Source: an uncultured Oscillospiraceae bacterium
Lineage (GTDB): Bacteria; Bacillota; Clostridia; Oscillospirales; Oscillospiraceae
Direction: 5' to 3'
Assembly: GCA_934659425.1 (NCBI GenBank)
Contig: CAKUHU010000004.1
Location: 52,394 to 116,393 of the forward strand
Length of the DNA stretch: 64,000 nt
This document shows positions 1 through 8,439 of this stretch, one piece after another (positions within the stretch are counted from its first letter, which is position 1; every line of letters starts with the position of its first letter). The position numbers were made by a program, and so were the translations under genes. The notes under the pieces are model-generated. The model had not been told where the DNA came from, searched no databases, and saw only the letters and a list, made by a program, of their open reading frames with translations.

Positions 1-2
1 TC

Positions 3-329
3 GAGGCCGTGGCGAAAAGGGTCTACGGCGCCGACGGCGTGGATTTCGCACCCGGGGCGGCAAAGGAGCTGAAGAAGCTCACTGACCTGGGCTTTGGGAG
101 CTTGCCGGTGTGCATGGCCAAGACCCAGTATTCCCTCTCTGATGACCAAAACCTGCTGGGGGCCCCCAAGGGCTTCCGGATCGCCGTGCGTAAGGTGAAG
201 GTGTCGGCGGGCGCTGGCTTTGTCGTGGCCTATACAGGGGACATCATGACCATGCCCGGGCTGCCCAAAGTCCCGGCGGCGGAGAACATCGACGTTACTG
301 CGGATGGAAGGATCACAGGTCTGTTTTAA
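3..329 (+). CDS. fhs: Formate--tetrahydrofolate ligase, C-terminal part (5' end outside window)
   Basis: This is the last ~108 residues of formyl-THF synthetase, which makes 10-formyl-THF from formate, THF and ATP in the cytosol (one-carbon metabolism). The frame is open from the first bases of the window, so the gene is cut by the window edge; the GTG at 9 is not its start. Family-typical C-terminal strings are visible: [14 protein letters not shown] and [18 protein letters not shown], followed by the usual short tail ending in DGRITGLF. A hairpin terminator follows at 362-400. The assignment rests on recognising this conserved tail; nothing can be said about the promoter or the start. Confidence 0.93.
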   Translation, partial: EAVAKRVYGADGVDFAPGAAKELKKLTDLGFGSLPVCMAKTQYSLSDDQNLLGAPKGFRIAVRKVKVSAGAGFVVAYTGDIMTMPGLPKVPAAENIDVTADGRITGLF

Positions 330-361
330 GGCCTGAGACCGCTTGCGTGGATAAGAGAGAA

Positions 362-406
362 AAGCCGGGAGGCCGGATCTGTGATCCAGCCTCCCGGCTT
401 CTCTTG
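362..406 (+). terminator. Hairpin terminator after fhs
   Basis: Twelve-base arms AAGCCGGGAGGC and GCCTCCCGGCTT enclose a 15-base loop and are followed by a short, imperfect T-rich stretch (ctctt). It lies between fhs (+) and the convergent hydratase gene. Confidence 0.7.
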
Positions 407-492
407 TGCCCGGGAAAACGCGGCCTGGTTTTCTGTTTTCGAAAAAATGAGGGGAAATTTTAAAATAGGGTGCTATGCCCCGTCTCAAATGC

Positions 493-2724
493 TCACTGGG
501 CGTAGTAATTGATCAGACATCCGGCCAGCACGATGTCCCGTTCTTCCCGAGTCATGCCGGGGAGCTTTAAGGTGACCGGTTTCTCCGTACCATTTTGAAT
601 GAGCGCTGCCGGCACTTCTTCGCCGCTGCCTTCCAAAATAGCTTTGATGCCGGGGATATACAGCTGATCGCCGGGCTGGAGGTTCCAATCCTTCACATCC
701 TCTGCAATGAAGGGGAGCATGCCCCAGTTCACCACATTGGAGCGGTACCGCTTGGTGGCGTATTCTGAAGCCAGGTTGGCGCAGCCGCCCAGCACTCGCT
801 GGCAGGAGGCAGCCTGCTCCCGGGCGGAGCCGTCGCCGGGCTTGAGGGCCATAATAAAGGAGCCCAGACCAGTGGTTTTTCCATCATAGTTTCCGAGGGC
901 GGATGTCCCCTCTCCGCCCCTGCGCTTGACTTCTTCCAACTGGATGGCTTGAGCCCGGGACACATACTGGGGATCCTTGCGGCTCAGAGCGAACTGGGAG
1001 AGTTTGATGGGGTTAGAGCGGTAGGAGGAGGTCTCCCCGGAGGGGATCAGCTCGTCGGTGGTGGTGACCGGGTCATAGATGGCGGCGCAGCAGGTGAGCA
1101 GGAGATTCTCCGGCAGGGGGATCTGCTCCGGCCAGTCGGCGATATTGGGGCCGAATTTCAACTCGGTGTCGGGCTGGGGATGGCCCACACCGTGGTAGAC
1201 CCGGGATTGATAGGCGCTGTCATCGTAGCGATAGGAGTCCTGGGGCCGGTCCACGGGGAGCAGCTCCTCGGGCAGCTCGTCCGCCCCGGTCAGGATGCCG
1301 CCGTTCAGCGCGGTGGCGGCGATGCTCCGGGCGTCCATCAAGGCTACGTAGGAGAGCTGACCGTCTGTAGGCTTGCTGCCCTCCCGGTTGGGGAAATTTC
1401 GGGTGGAGTGGCGGATGGAGAAGCCGCCGTTGCCGGGGACGTCTCCGGCACCGAAGCAGGGACCGCAGAAGCAGGAACGGATGCTGGCGCCAGCGGCCAT
1501 CAGGTCGGTGATATACCCTTTCTTTGTCAACTCCTGGAGGATGGGCATGGAGCCGGGGTAGCAAGAGAGCCAGAAGCCCCCGTCACCGGTGGAATGCCCT
1601 TTCAAGATCTCTGCTGCCCGAACCAGATTTTGATAGGTGCCGCCGGAGCAGCCGGCGATGACGCCCTGATCCACTACGAATTTTCCGTTTACGATCTTTT
1701 CCCGGAGGGAGGGGACAGAGCTCTTCAGCTCCAACTGCTGCTTGGTATCTTCGTCCACCTGGTGGAGAAGATCGTCCAAATTCGCTTTGAACTCCCGGAT
1801 GGGGAAGGCGTTGGAGGGATGGAAGGGGAGGGCAATCATAGGCTCTACCTCATCCAATTTGATTTCCACCAAGCCATCATAATAGGCGCCCTCGGAGGGG
1901 GCCTGGAAGCGGAATTCCTCTCCCCGGCCCAGGGTCTTCATATGGCTCTGAGTGATCTCATCAGTAGACCACACGGAGGAAAGACAGGTGGTCTCAGTGG
2001 TCATGACATCGATGCCGGAGCGGTAATCCATGGAGAGGCTGGACACGCCCGGGCCGAAGAACTCCAATACGGCGTTTTTCACTGCGCCGGAGGGGAAGGT
2101 GGCACCCACAAGAGCCAGGGCCACATCCTGGGGACCCACGCCGGGGCGGGGAGCGCCGGTCAGATAGACGGCAATGACAGGAGGATAGGAAATGTCATAG
2201 GTTTTTTGGAGGAGCTGCCGGGCCAATTCAGGGCCGCCCTCTCCGATGGCCATGGTGCCATAGGCGCCATAGCGGGTATGGGAGTCGGAGCCCAAAATCA
2301 TTTTCCCCGGGGCGGCGTAGCGTTCCCGCATGTAGGAGTGGATGACCGCCTGGTGGGCGGGGACAAACTCTCCGCCGTATTTTTTGGCGGCGGATAAACC
2401 GAAAAGGTGATCATCTTCGTTGATGGTGCCGCCCACTGCGCATAGAGAGTTGTGGCAGTTGGTGAGCACATAGGGAACCGGGAATTTTTCCATTCCGGAG
2501 GCACGGGCCGTCTGGATGATCCCGACGTAAGTAATGTCGTGGGAAGCCATGGCGTCGAATCGCAGCCGAAGTCGGGACATATCTCCACTTTGGTTGTGGG
2601 TGGCCAAAATCTGGTAGGCCATGGTCCCCTTTCGGGCGGCCTCTAACTCAGAGGGGAGCTTTTTTGCAGGGATAAAACCGCCGTCTTGATAACAAACGCC
2701 GGTATGTGTTACCGATACCATCAT
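493..2724 (-). CDS. Aconitase-superfamily hydratase (YbhJ-like)
   Basis: A 743-residue member of the aconitase/isopropylmalate isomerase superfamily, expected to be a 4Fe-4S (de)hydratase of a carboxylic acid in the cytosol. The GSDSHTRYGAYG string (~145), the cysteine ligand candidates ACSGGT (Cys ~359) and FCGPCFG (Cys ~420 and 423), and STRNFPNREGS (~441) are the family landmarks. The ATG at 2724 is chosen because AAAGGAG lies 8-9 bases before it; a GTG six codons upstream would place this ribosome site inside the gene. Length and organisation resemble E. coli YbhJ rather than AcnA or AcnB, so citrate/isocitrate activity should not be assumed. It stands alone, convergent to fhs. Confidence 0.82.
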   Translation of the reverse strand: MMVSVTHTGVCYQDGGFIPAKKLPSELEAARKGTMAYQILATHNQSGDMSRLRLRFDAMASHDITYVGIIQTARASGMEKFPVPYVLTNCHNSLCAVGGTINEDDHLFGLSAAKKYGGEFVPAHQAVIHSYMRERYAAPGKMILGSDSHTRYGAYGTMAIGEGGPELARQLLQKTYDISYPPVIAVYLTGAPRPGVGPQDVALALVGATFPSGAVKNAVLEFFGPGVSSLSMDYRSGIDVMTTETTCLSSVWSTDEITQSHMKTLGRGEEFRFQAPSEGAYYDGLVEIKLDEVEPMIALPFHPSNAFPIREFKANLDDLLHQVDEDTKQQLELKSSVPSLREKIVNGKFVVDQGVIAGCSGGTYQNLVRAAEILKGHSTGDGGFWLSCYPGSMPILQELTKKGYITDLMAAGASIRSCFCGPCFGAGDVPGNGGFSIRHSTRNFPNREGSKPTDGQLSYVALMDARSIAATALNGGILTGADELPEELLPVDRPQDSYRYDDSAYQSRVYHGVGHPQPDTELKFGPNIADWPEQIPLPENLLLTCCAAIYDPVTTTDELIPSGETSSYRSNPIKLSQFALSRKDPQYVSRAQAIQLEEVKRRGGEGTSALGNYDGKTTGLGSFIMALKPGDGSAREQAASCQRVLGGCANLASEYATKRYRSNVVNWGMLPFIAEDVKDWNLQPGDQLYIPGIKAILEGSGEEVPAALIQNGTEKPVTLKLPGMTREERDIVLAGCLINYYAQ

Positions 2725-2806
2725 TGGATGTTCTCCTTTCACAGCAGGCAGGAATGTCTTATATCATAGCAAATCCACGGGGAAAAGACAAGGTGAGATG
2801 TGTGCT

Positions 2807-3910
2807 TCAAATTTGATTCATTTTTACGATGCCGGTGATATGGTCACACAGACGATCAAAGGATTTCGCGTTCGTAGTCGGCGGACCGGGGATGGTCAAA
2901 ATGGTCTGGGAGGCGAGATAGAGGGCCAGGGAATGGGGGGTCTTCCGAACCTCTAAGATCTCAGACATGGGAAGATTGATATAGTGAATATCGCCCATAA
3001 CGGTGATGTTTTTCAAATCGGCATACAGCTCCACATGCCGGCCGGGATGCATGATCAGGACAGGCCGGAGCATGGTGGTGAGCCGGCGCTCTAAAAGCGG
3101 GGTAAAGGCGGCAATATGCTCATAGTTAAAGGCAAGGATCAGCAGGCCGTACAGCAAATTGGCCCAGGCAGAGGTGCTGGTGGCGATGAGGTAGATCATG
3201 ACCAGCGTCAAGGTGAGCTTTGCCGTGACAGATTTGTTCAAGACAAGGCGGGTGGTATAGCGCATACGCTGGGCATCCCGCTGGTCCCGGATATAGTCAT
3301 TTTGGGTGTAGTCATAGCTGAGGCGGTACATGCCCTGCTTTTCCACAAAGGCCGCCTTTTCCTTGGCGAAACCGGCGCGGAGGCCCTGCTTGGCGATTTC
3401 CACAAACTCCTGTTGGAAACGCTCCAAACCGCCCACCTTATCCAAAGCTTGGATGGGGATAATGTCTATGGGCTTGGCGTTAAATATGGGGAGAAGCAGG
3501 CCGTCCAGCTCTTCAAAGCCGCCAAAGCTCGCCCAGGTATATTCAGAGGAGAAGCCGCCGCTGGTGAGCTTGATCGAATCCTTTGAGATCCGTAGCCGGT
3601 GTTCTTTCCAAAAGTCATCATTGATATCACCGCTGTTCTTCATGGCGTTCAGCTCCCGGCCGGAACTGCGCCAGTACCGAAGCCGAAAAGTCAAGTTGAC
3701 AGCGCTGAGGGCGACACAAAAAATCCCCATGGCCATCAGCTGTGCCCCTGCAAAAAGCTGCTGCACCACACATAGGACCAGTACGGCCAAGGGAAGGGCG
3801 GTCAAAACAAGGGTAAACAAGATGTTGAGGGGGCTGCGCATCTTCGCCTTTCGCCGCAGTTGAATGTAATGACTGTAGTCGCTCTCGCTGATTTTATACT
3901 TGAGTTCCAT
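2807..3910 (-). CDS. Membrane protein with YcxB-like features
   Basis: A 367-residue protein with two pairs of hydrophobic segments (about residues 28-75 and 215-255) separated by a soluble part. The stretches resembling YcxB-type domains are of the kind 'SKDSIKLTSGGFSSEYTW' and, at the C-terminus, 'LPMSEILEVRKTPHSLALYL'. This suggests a tandem YcxB-like membrane protein. No enzymatic residues are recognisable and the role is unknown. The ATG at 3910 follows AGGAAAGGA by about 8 bases; an in-frame ATG eight codons earlier lacks such a site. The gene is monocistronic, downstream of nothing on its strand and followed by the hydratase gene with its own ribosome site. Confidence 0.6.
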   Translation of the reverse strand: MELKYKISESDYSHYIQLRRKAKMRSPLNILFTLVLTALPLAVLVLCVVQQLFAGAQLMAMGIFCVALSAVNLTFRLRYWRSSGRELNAMKNSGDINDDFWKEHRLRISKDSIKLTSGGFSSEYTWASFGGFEELDGLLLPIFNAKPIDIIPIQALDKVGGLERFQQEFVEIAKQGLRAGFAKEKAAFVEKQGMYRLSYDYTQNDYIRDQRDAQRMRYTTRLVLNKSVTAKLTLTLVMIYLIATSTSAWANLLYGLLILAFNYEHIAAFTPLLERRLTTMLRPVLIMHPGRHVELYADLKNITVMGDIHYINLPMSEILEVRKTPHSLALYLASQTILTIPGPPTTNAKSFDRLCDHITGIVKMNQI

Positions 3911-4147
3911 ACATCGAATCCTTTCCTCAAACAAGAGATTTTAGTGAATCATATCCTGCGCTGCCATTCCCCTCAGCAAATAAATTTATAGTAGGATACA
4001 TAGGATATAAATATAGCTCTTCATGGGGGAAAAATTGGACAAGGAAGGAGGGGCACATAAGGGCAGAAATATCCACTTTTCAAATTATATAACATAGTGA
4101 TTATAACTCGACTTCCCTGGAAAGACAAGAATATTTTCTGTGTAGTA

Positions 4148-4176
4148 TTGACAAATAAAAATCCGGACGCTATAAT
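4148..4176 (+). promoter_or_regulatory. Consensus sigma-A promoter for the methyltransferase gene
   Basis: TTGACA at 4148-4153 and TATAAT at 4171-4176 with a 17-base spacer, a perfect match to the vegetative consensus, 78 bases before the start codon. Confidence 0.8.
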
Positions 4177-4253
4177 CAGAGTGCACAAAATGATGGTATG
4201 GGTAGTACTTATTTACACTGGCGCAACTATGAAAAATGGGAGGTTGTATAATC

Positions 4254-5285
4254 ATGAATCGTGAAGAAAGGGTACGTGCGGCAATTGCCGGCCAGGAGCC
4301 TGACCGCGTTCCTGTCAGCGTATGGATGCATTTCCCCGACAAGGACCAAGACGCCCGCACTCTGGCTGAGCACATGGTGTGGTTCAACGAGGAGTATGAC
4401 TACGACTTTATCAAAATGATGCCCATGGGCGCTTATGTCTGTCCTGACTGGGGCGGAAAGCTGACCGTCTTTGGCACCAAGCATGACGCCGTGGAGATCA
4501 CCGAGCCCGGTATCGTTACCGTGGAAGACTACATGCACATGGAGCCGCTGGATCCCACCTACGGCACTTGGGGCCGCACCCTGCAGTTGAGCCAGTGGCT
4601 CAGCAAGCTGGCTAAGCCCAACACTCCGTACATTCAGACCATTTTCTCTCCGGCCAGTATCCTGAAGAAGCTGACGGGCGCCAAGGGCTCCAGCGCTGAG
4701 AAGCTCAAAGAGGATATGAAGGAGAACGCCGGGGCAGTGCACTATGCCCTGGAAGTGATCACTGAGACCGTGATCAACTTTGTGAAGGCCAACGCCGATG
4801 CCGGCGTGAGCGGCTTCTTCTTCGCCACTCAGGAGGCCACCTACAAGTCCATGGACGATCTGACCTTCGCTGAGTTCTGCAAGCCCTACGACATCCGCGT
4901 CCTCAACGAGTGCATGAAGTACGGCTGGTTCAACGTGCTGCACATCCACGGCACCGATGTCATGTGGGAGACGTTGAGCAAGTATCCCTGCAATGTCATC
5001 AACTGGCATGACCGCTTCACCGCTCCCGATTTGAAGGATGCCCGCGGCATCACTTCCAAGTGCTTGCTGGGCGGCCTGGCTGAGAACCCCGGTGGGATGA
5101 CTCCCAAGCCCGGTGAGGGCAGCGTTCTGACCAGCGGCTTGAGCGCCGCGGAGATCAAGGCCCACGTCAAGGAAGCCATCGATATGGTGGACGGTAAGGG
5201 CCTCATGATCGGACCGGGCTGCGTGGCTGATACCCATGCTACTCCCGAGGCTCTGCACGCTGTGAGGGCTGCTGTTGAGCGCTGA
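4254..5285 (+). CDS. Uroporphyrinogen decarboxylase-family protein (methyltransferase type)
   Basis: A 343-residue protein of the UroD/MtaA/CmuA fold, with the family start MNREERVRAAIAGQEPDRVPV and the central HIHGTD, INWHDR and LLGGLAENPGG motifs. In anaerobes, relatives of this kind usually demethylate small methylated compounds by moving the methyl group to or from a corrinoid protein; a true HemE role is unlikely without heme genes nearby. No corrinoid protein or activation protein is encoded in the window, so substrate and partner are unknown. The ATG at 4254 is preceded by GGGAGG (4238-4243); an ATG at 4236 overlaps that site and is rejected. A consensus promoter lies upstream, suggesting strong expression. 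Confidence 0.78.
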   Translation: MNREERVRAAIAGQEPDRVPVSVWMHFPDKDQDARTLAEHMVWFNEEYDYDFIKMMPMGAYVCPDWGGKLTVFGTKHDAVEITEPGIVTVEDYMHMEPLDPTYGTWGRTLQLSQWLSKLAKPNTPYIQTIFSPASILKKLTGAKGSSAEKLKEDMKENAGAVHYALEVITETVINFVKANADAGVSGFFFATQEATYKSMDDLTFAEFCKPYDIRVLNECMKYGWFNVLHIHGTDVMWETLSKYPCNVINWHDRFTAPDLKDARGITSKCLLGGLAENPGGMTPKPGEGSVLTSGLSAAEIKAHVKEAIDMVDGKGLMIGPGCVADTHATPEALHAVRAAVER

Positions 5286-5337
5286 GTGATCGGCAGAAAA
5301 CCGACGCTCTTAACTCAGACCTGTAAAATAATCATTT

Positions 5338-5530
5338 CCGGTGAAGTAAGTATTATCAGCTGTGTTGGCATCATCTTTTTCGTCGCCTTGGGGTTTTTAT
5401 CCTGGGAGAGAAACTGAAAATCAGAAGCTTGCTTGACATTGTTCTAATCCTTGCAGCGATATTGCTGCTCTATTTTGTGCAAGATAGTAAGGAGATTGGA
5501 AGAAGAAGTAAAATTTCTACAATTGAATAA
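5338..5530 (+). pseudogene. Remnant of an EamA/DMT-family transporter C-terminus
   Basis: No intact gene lies between 5286 and 5599. Translation of 5350-5400 in one frame gives SIISCVGIIFFVALGFL, and from about 5388 in another frame gives LGVFILGEKLKIRSLLDIV followed by LILAAILLLYF. Joined by a frame change, these read like the last two helices of an EamA/drug-metabolite transporter, including the typical 'GEKL.R.L.G..LI.AG.LL' ending. There is no start codon or ribosome site for it. It is probably the decayed 3' end of a transporter gene. The evidence is short, so confidence is moderate to low. Confidence 0.4.
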
Positions 5531-5599
5531 CGCACACTGCGTACAAGTGCAAAAGCATATGTTCGATAGACGTGTGACTAAATCATAGGGAGTGTTTTT

Positions 5600-6514
5600 G
5601 TGAAAGCTCAGCAAGAACAGGTAATGGACCCAGTGATGAGGGAAAAAATTGCCACGAAGGTGTCCTTTGTAGGAGTCGCCGGCAATTTGATCCTAACACT
5701 ATTTAAGCTGTTTGCAGGTATCGTGGCGAACTCGGGAGCGATGGTGTCCGACGCCATCCATTCCGCTTCCGATGTGCTTGCAACCATCATCGTGTGGGTG
5801 AGCATGAAATTTGCCACAAAAGACGCAGACGAGGAGCATCCTTACGGCCATGAGCGGTTTGAATGTATTGCGGCATTGTTGCTGGCGTTCATTCTGGCCA
5901 TCGCAGGCGCGGGGATCGCTTCTTCGGGAATCAAGAAAATCATCGGCTTGGAGCCCGTGGAAATACCCGGTATATTGGCGCTGGTCGCCGCCGGTGTTTC
6001 CATCGTCACTAAGGAGATAATGTACCAGTACACCATTCGGGAAGCCCGCAGGATCAATTCCAGCGCGCTCACCGCGAATGCCTGGGATCATCGCTCCGAC
6101 GCGTTCTCTTCGATGGGCAGCTTTGCCGGTATCCTGGGCGCAATTCTGGGCTTTCCCAAGCTGGATGCGGTGGCGAGCGTTGTGATCGCTTGCTTTATCC
6201 TCCATGTGGCCTATACCATCTTTATGGATGCGGTCAATAAGATGGTGGATCACGCCTGTGATAAGGAATTTGTAGAGGAGCTTCAAGAAAGTATCTCAAA
6301 GGGCGAAGGAATAGAGAACATCGATAGCCTTAAGACCCGGCTGTTTGGCGACAGAGTATATGTAGATGTGGAAATTGCGGTGGATGGGACGAAAAGTCTT
6401 ACCGCGGCTCATGATGTGGCCAAGGCTCTTCATGACCGGGTAGAGGCGGAATTCCCTGTTGTTAAGCACTGCACTGTCCACGTAAACCCCGCGAAGAACG
6501 TTAGCGTGGGTTGA
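5600..6514 (+). CDS. Cation diffusion facilitator (CDF) family metal exporter
   Basis: A 304-residue inner-membrane divalent-metal/proton antiporter with six expected transmembrane segments and a C-terminal cytoplasmic metal-sensing domain (about 215-300, ending VVKHCTVHVNP). The transport site is visible as H54xxxD58 in DAIHSASD (helix 2) and D163xxxD167 in WDHRSD (helix 5). The Asp in the place of the helix-5 His means Zn specificity cannot be assumed; Fe or Mn are possible. Start is GTG at 5600 after AGGGAG. It lies just before the tctCBA genes but has its own upstream region. Length is normal for the family. Confidence 0.88.
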   Translation: MKAQQEQVMDPVMREKIATKVSFVGVAGNLILTLFKLFAGIVANSGAMVSDAIHSASDVLATIIVWVSMKFATKDADEEHPYGHERFECIAALLLAFILAIAGAGIASSGIKKIIGLEPVEIPGILALVAAGVSIVTKEIMYQYTIREARRINSSALTANAWDHRSDAFSSMGSFAGILGAILGFPKLDAVASVVIACFILHVAYTIFMDAVNKMVDHACDKEFVEELQESISKGEGIENIDSLKTRLFGDRVYVDVEIAVDGTKSLTAAHDVAKALHDRVEAEFPVVKHCTVHVNPAKNVSVG

Positions 6515-6590
6515 CTTCTTGAAAAAGTTTTTTACTGTGTGAGCAGTGAAAAAATAGTAAGAAGAAACAATTGAAGGAGGAAAAGAAGAA

Positions 6591-7649
6591 ATGAACAAAA
6601 AAAGATGGGTCTCTCTTGCGCTGGCTGGCGTAATGGCGCTGTCTCTCGTGGCTTGCGGCGGCGGCACTACTGAGAGCAAGGCTCCCGAGGAGAGCAAGGC
6701 TGCTGAGAGCAGCAACGTTGATAGCAACTGGAATGTTACTCGTCCCGAGGGTCTGCCTGAAGGCTATCCCACCAAGGAGATCACCTGGATCAACTGCTTC
6801 TCCGCCGGCAGCACCGTGGAGACCTGTGTCCGTATTATGGGCCAGATCATCCGTGAGAACGAAGGCTGGAACAAGAGCATTGTGGTCAGCAACGTCGAAG
6901 GCGCCAACGGTGCTATCGGCTGGCAGCAGGGTGTTAGCTCCGATCCTGACGGCTACACCACCTTCTTCTATCCCACCGCAGCTGTGATCACCTCTATGGC
7001 TGTTGACGGCGGCTTTATGCCCGATGACCTGAAGATGGTCTGCACCATCATGGCTGACCCTGGCATCATCTGCGTGAAGGCTGACTCTCCCTGGGAGACC
7101 CTGGAAGATCTGGTGAATGCAGCTAAGGAGAACCCCGGCAAGATCACCATGGGCTGCACTGCCGTCAACGGTTCTGAGGGCCTGGCTATTATCCAGCTTG
7201 AGGCTGCTGCCGGCGTGGACTTCAACGCGGTTCCCTTCGATGGCGAGACTGCCGTTCTGACCGCTGTTGCTGGCGGCCACTGTGATGCTCTGTGCCTGAA
7301 CGTGGGCGACTGCCGCACCTTCTTGGATGACGGCTCTGTTAAGGCCCTGGCCACTGGTAATACTGAGCGTTCTGAGTTCTATCCCGACGTGCCTACTTAC
7401 CAGGAGGCTGGTTATGACGTTGTCCAGCTGAACGTCCGCGGCATCGCAGTCCCCAAGGACACCGATGACGCTATCGTTCAGTATCTCTCTGACTGCTTCG
7501 AGGCTGCTGCCAACAGCGAAAGCTACCTGGAGCAGACCAAGGACATGAACATCCCCTATGACTTCCGGGGCTGCACCGATGCTCAGGAGCTGTTCGCCGA
7601 CTTCCAGGAGACCTATGAGGCTCTGTGGGAGGTCAATCCCTGGGGCTAA
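6591..7649 (+). CDS. tctC: Tripartite tricarboxylate transporter substrate-binding lipoprotein (TctC)
   Basis: A 352-residue Bug/TctC-type solute-binding protein. A lipoprotein signal ends in the lipobox SLVAC with the lipid-carrying Cys22, then a Gly/Ser/Glu-rich linker. The mature domain begins with YPTKEITWINCFSAGSTVE and keeps the family pattern of two alpha/beta lobes (DPDGYTTFFYPTAA, AKENPGKITMGC). It captures a carboxylate outside the membrane and delivers it to TctAB. Start ATG 6591 follows GGAGG. First gene of tctC-tctB-tctA; a strong hairpin between tctC and tctB probably makes the binding protein more abundant. The substrate cannot be predicted; codon use looks like that of a highly expressed gene. 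Confidence 0.88.
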   Translation: MNKKRWVSLALAGVMALSLVACGGGTTESKAPEESKAAESSNVDSNWNVTRPEGLPEGYPTKEITWINCFSAGSTVETCVRIMGQIIRENEGWNKSIVVSNVEGANGAIGWQQGVSSDPDGYTTFFYPTAAVITSMAVDGGFMPDDLKMVCTIMADPGIICVKADSPWETLEDLVNAAKENPGKITMGCTAVNGSEGLAIIQLEAAAGVDFNAVPFDGETAVLTAVAGGHCDALCLNVGDCRTFLDDGSVKALATGNTERSEFYPDVPTYQEAGYDVVQLNVRGIAVPKDTDDAIVQYLSDCFEAAANSESYLEQTKDMNIPYDFRGCTDAQELFADFQETYEALWEVNPWG

Positions 7650-7669
7650 TTTCCTGTTGACAGGAAAGC

Positions 7670-7772
7670 GGGTTTAGGGTAATCTAAACCCAAAAGCAAG
7701 AGGGGTCTAAGGGAGGACCCGAAGAGGGCGCCGGTATTGCGGTGCGTAAGCAACGGAGTACCGGCGCCTTTT
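7670..7772 (+). terminator. Two hairpins between tctC and tctB (likely partial terminator)
   Basis: The 303-base gap contains GGGTTTAG/CTAAACCC (7670-7691) and a stronger stem with arms GGCGCCGGTA (7727-7736) and TACCGGCGCC (7759-7768) followed by TTTT. Placed after the binding-protein gene inside the operon, this resembles the partial terminators or RNA-stabilising stems that raise binding protein over permease. The rest of the gap (7773-7937) shows no gene. Confidence 0.65.
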
Positions 7773-7952
7773 CCCTGTTCATTTGTAAATATTTCACATT
7801 TTGCAAAGATGTATATCTACCTTTCCCATTGACAAGAACCACCATTTGGCCCGATGTTTGGGGAGGCTGCTGCCCCGAGGCATCGGTGGGGAGAAACAAA
7901 ATTGAAACGATCGTTTGCAAGCCATTCGATGGTTACTAAGGAGTGAAAGTGT

Positions 7953-8423
7953 TTGGATACGGAAAGCAAGAAAAAAAATGTATGGAACTGGAACTACCTG
8001 AGCTGCATTTTCATGTACATCATCTCCGCGATTATCTTTATTGAGACCTTTAATATTGCGGAGCCTAATTCCAGGTATTTTCCCAGGATCCTGTGCGGAC
8101 TGACTGTCCTGCTGTCCACCATTTTGCTGATTCAGGCCGCCCGCGGCAAGGAAGTAGATAAGGGCGAGGGCGAGCCCATCAGCTTTGCCGGCACCAAGAA
8201 GGCCGCCGGTATGTGCCTCATCCTGATCGGCTATGTTATCCTTAACATGCTGACTGGCTTCTACATCTCTACCATAATCTACCTCCCCATCGGCATGATC
8301 TATCTGGGCCAGCGCAACTGGAAGGTGATCGCCAGTATTAGCATTCTCCTTCCCGTGGCGGTATACTTCCTGTTCCAGAAGGTTCTGGCTATGCAGATGC
8401 CGGTAGGCAGTCTGTTTAAGTAA
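7953..8423 (+). CDS. tctB: Tripartite tricarboxylate transporter small membrane subunit (TctB)
   Basis: A 156-residue protein with four hydrophobic segments (about 14-32, 44-62, 86-106, 125-145) and the family-like PNSRYFPRILCGL string after the first helix. It is the small integral membrane subunit working with TctA and TctC. The start is TTG at 7953, supported by AAGGAG nine bases upstream; the first residues MDTESKKKN are cytoplasmic. It ends 16 bases before tctA and is certainly cotranscribed with it. Assignment depends on both topology and position between tctC and tctA. Confidence 0.85.
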   Translation: MDTESKKKNVWNWNYLSCIFMYIISAIIFIETFNIAEPNSRYFPRILCGLTVLLSTILLIQAARGKEVDKGEGEPISFAGTKKAAGMCLILIGYVILNMLTGFYISTIIYLPIGMIYLGQRNWKVIASISILLPVAVYFLFQKVLAMQMPVGSLFK

Positions 8424-8439
8424 GAGGAGGTACAAGAGA

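Noticed and set aside
949..2397. Long open frame (482 codons) on the plus strand opposite the hydratase gene
   Set aside because: Low-complexity Gly/Ala/Val-rich translation, no ribosome site, no family motifs; it is the antisense of a well supported Fe-S hydratase.
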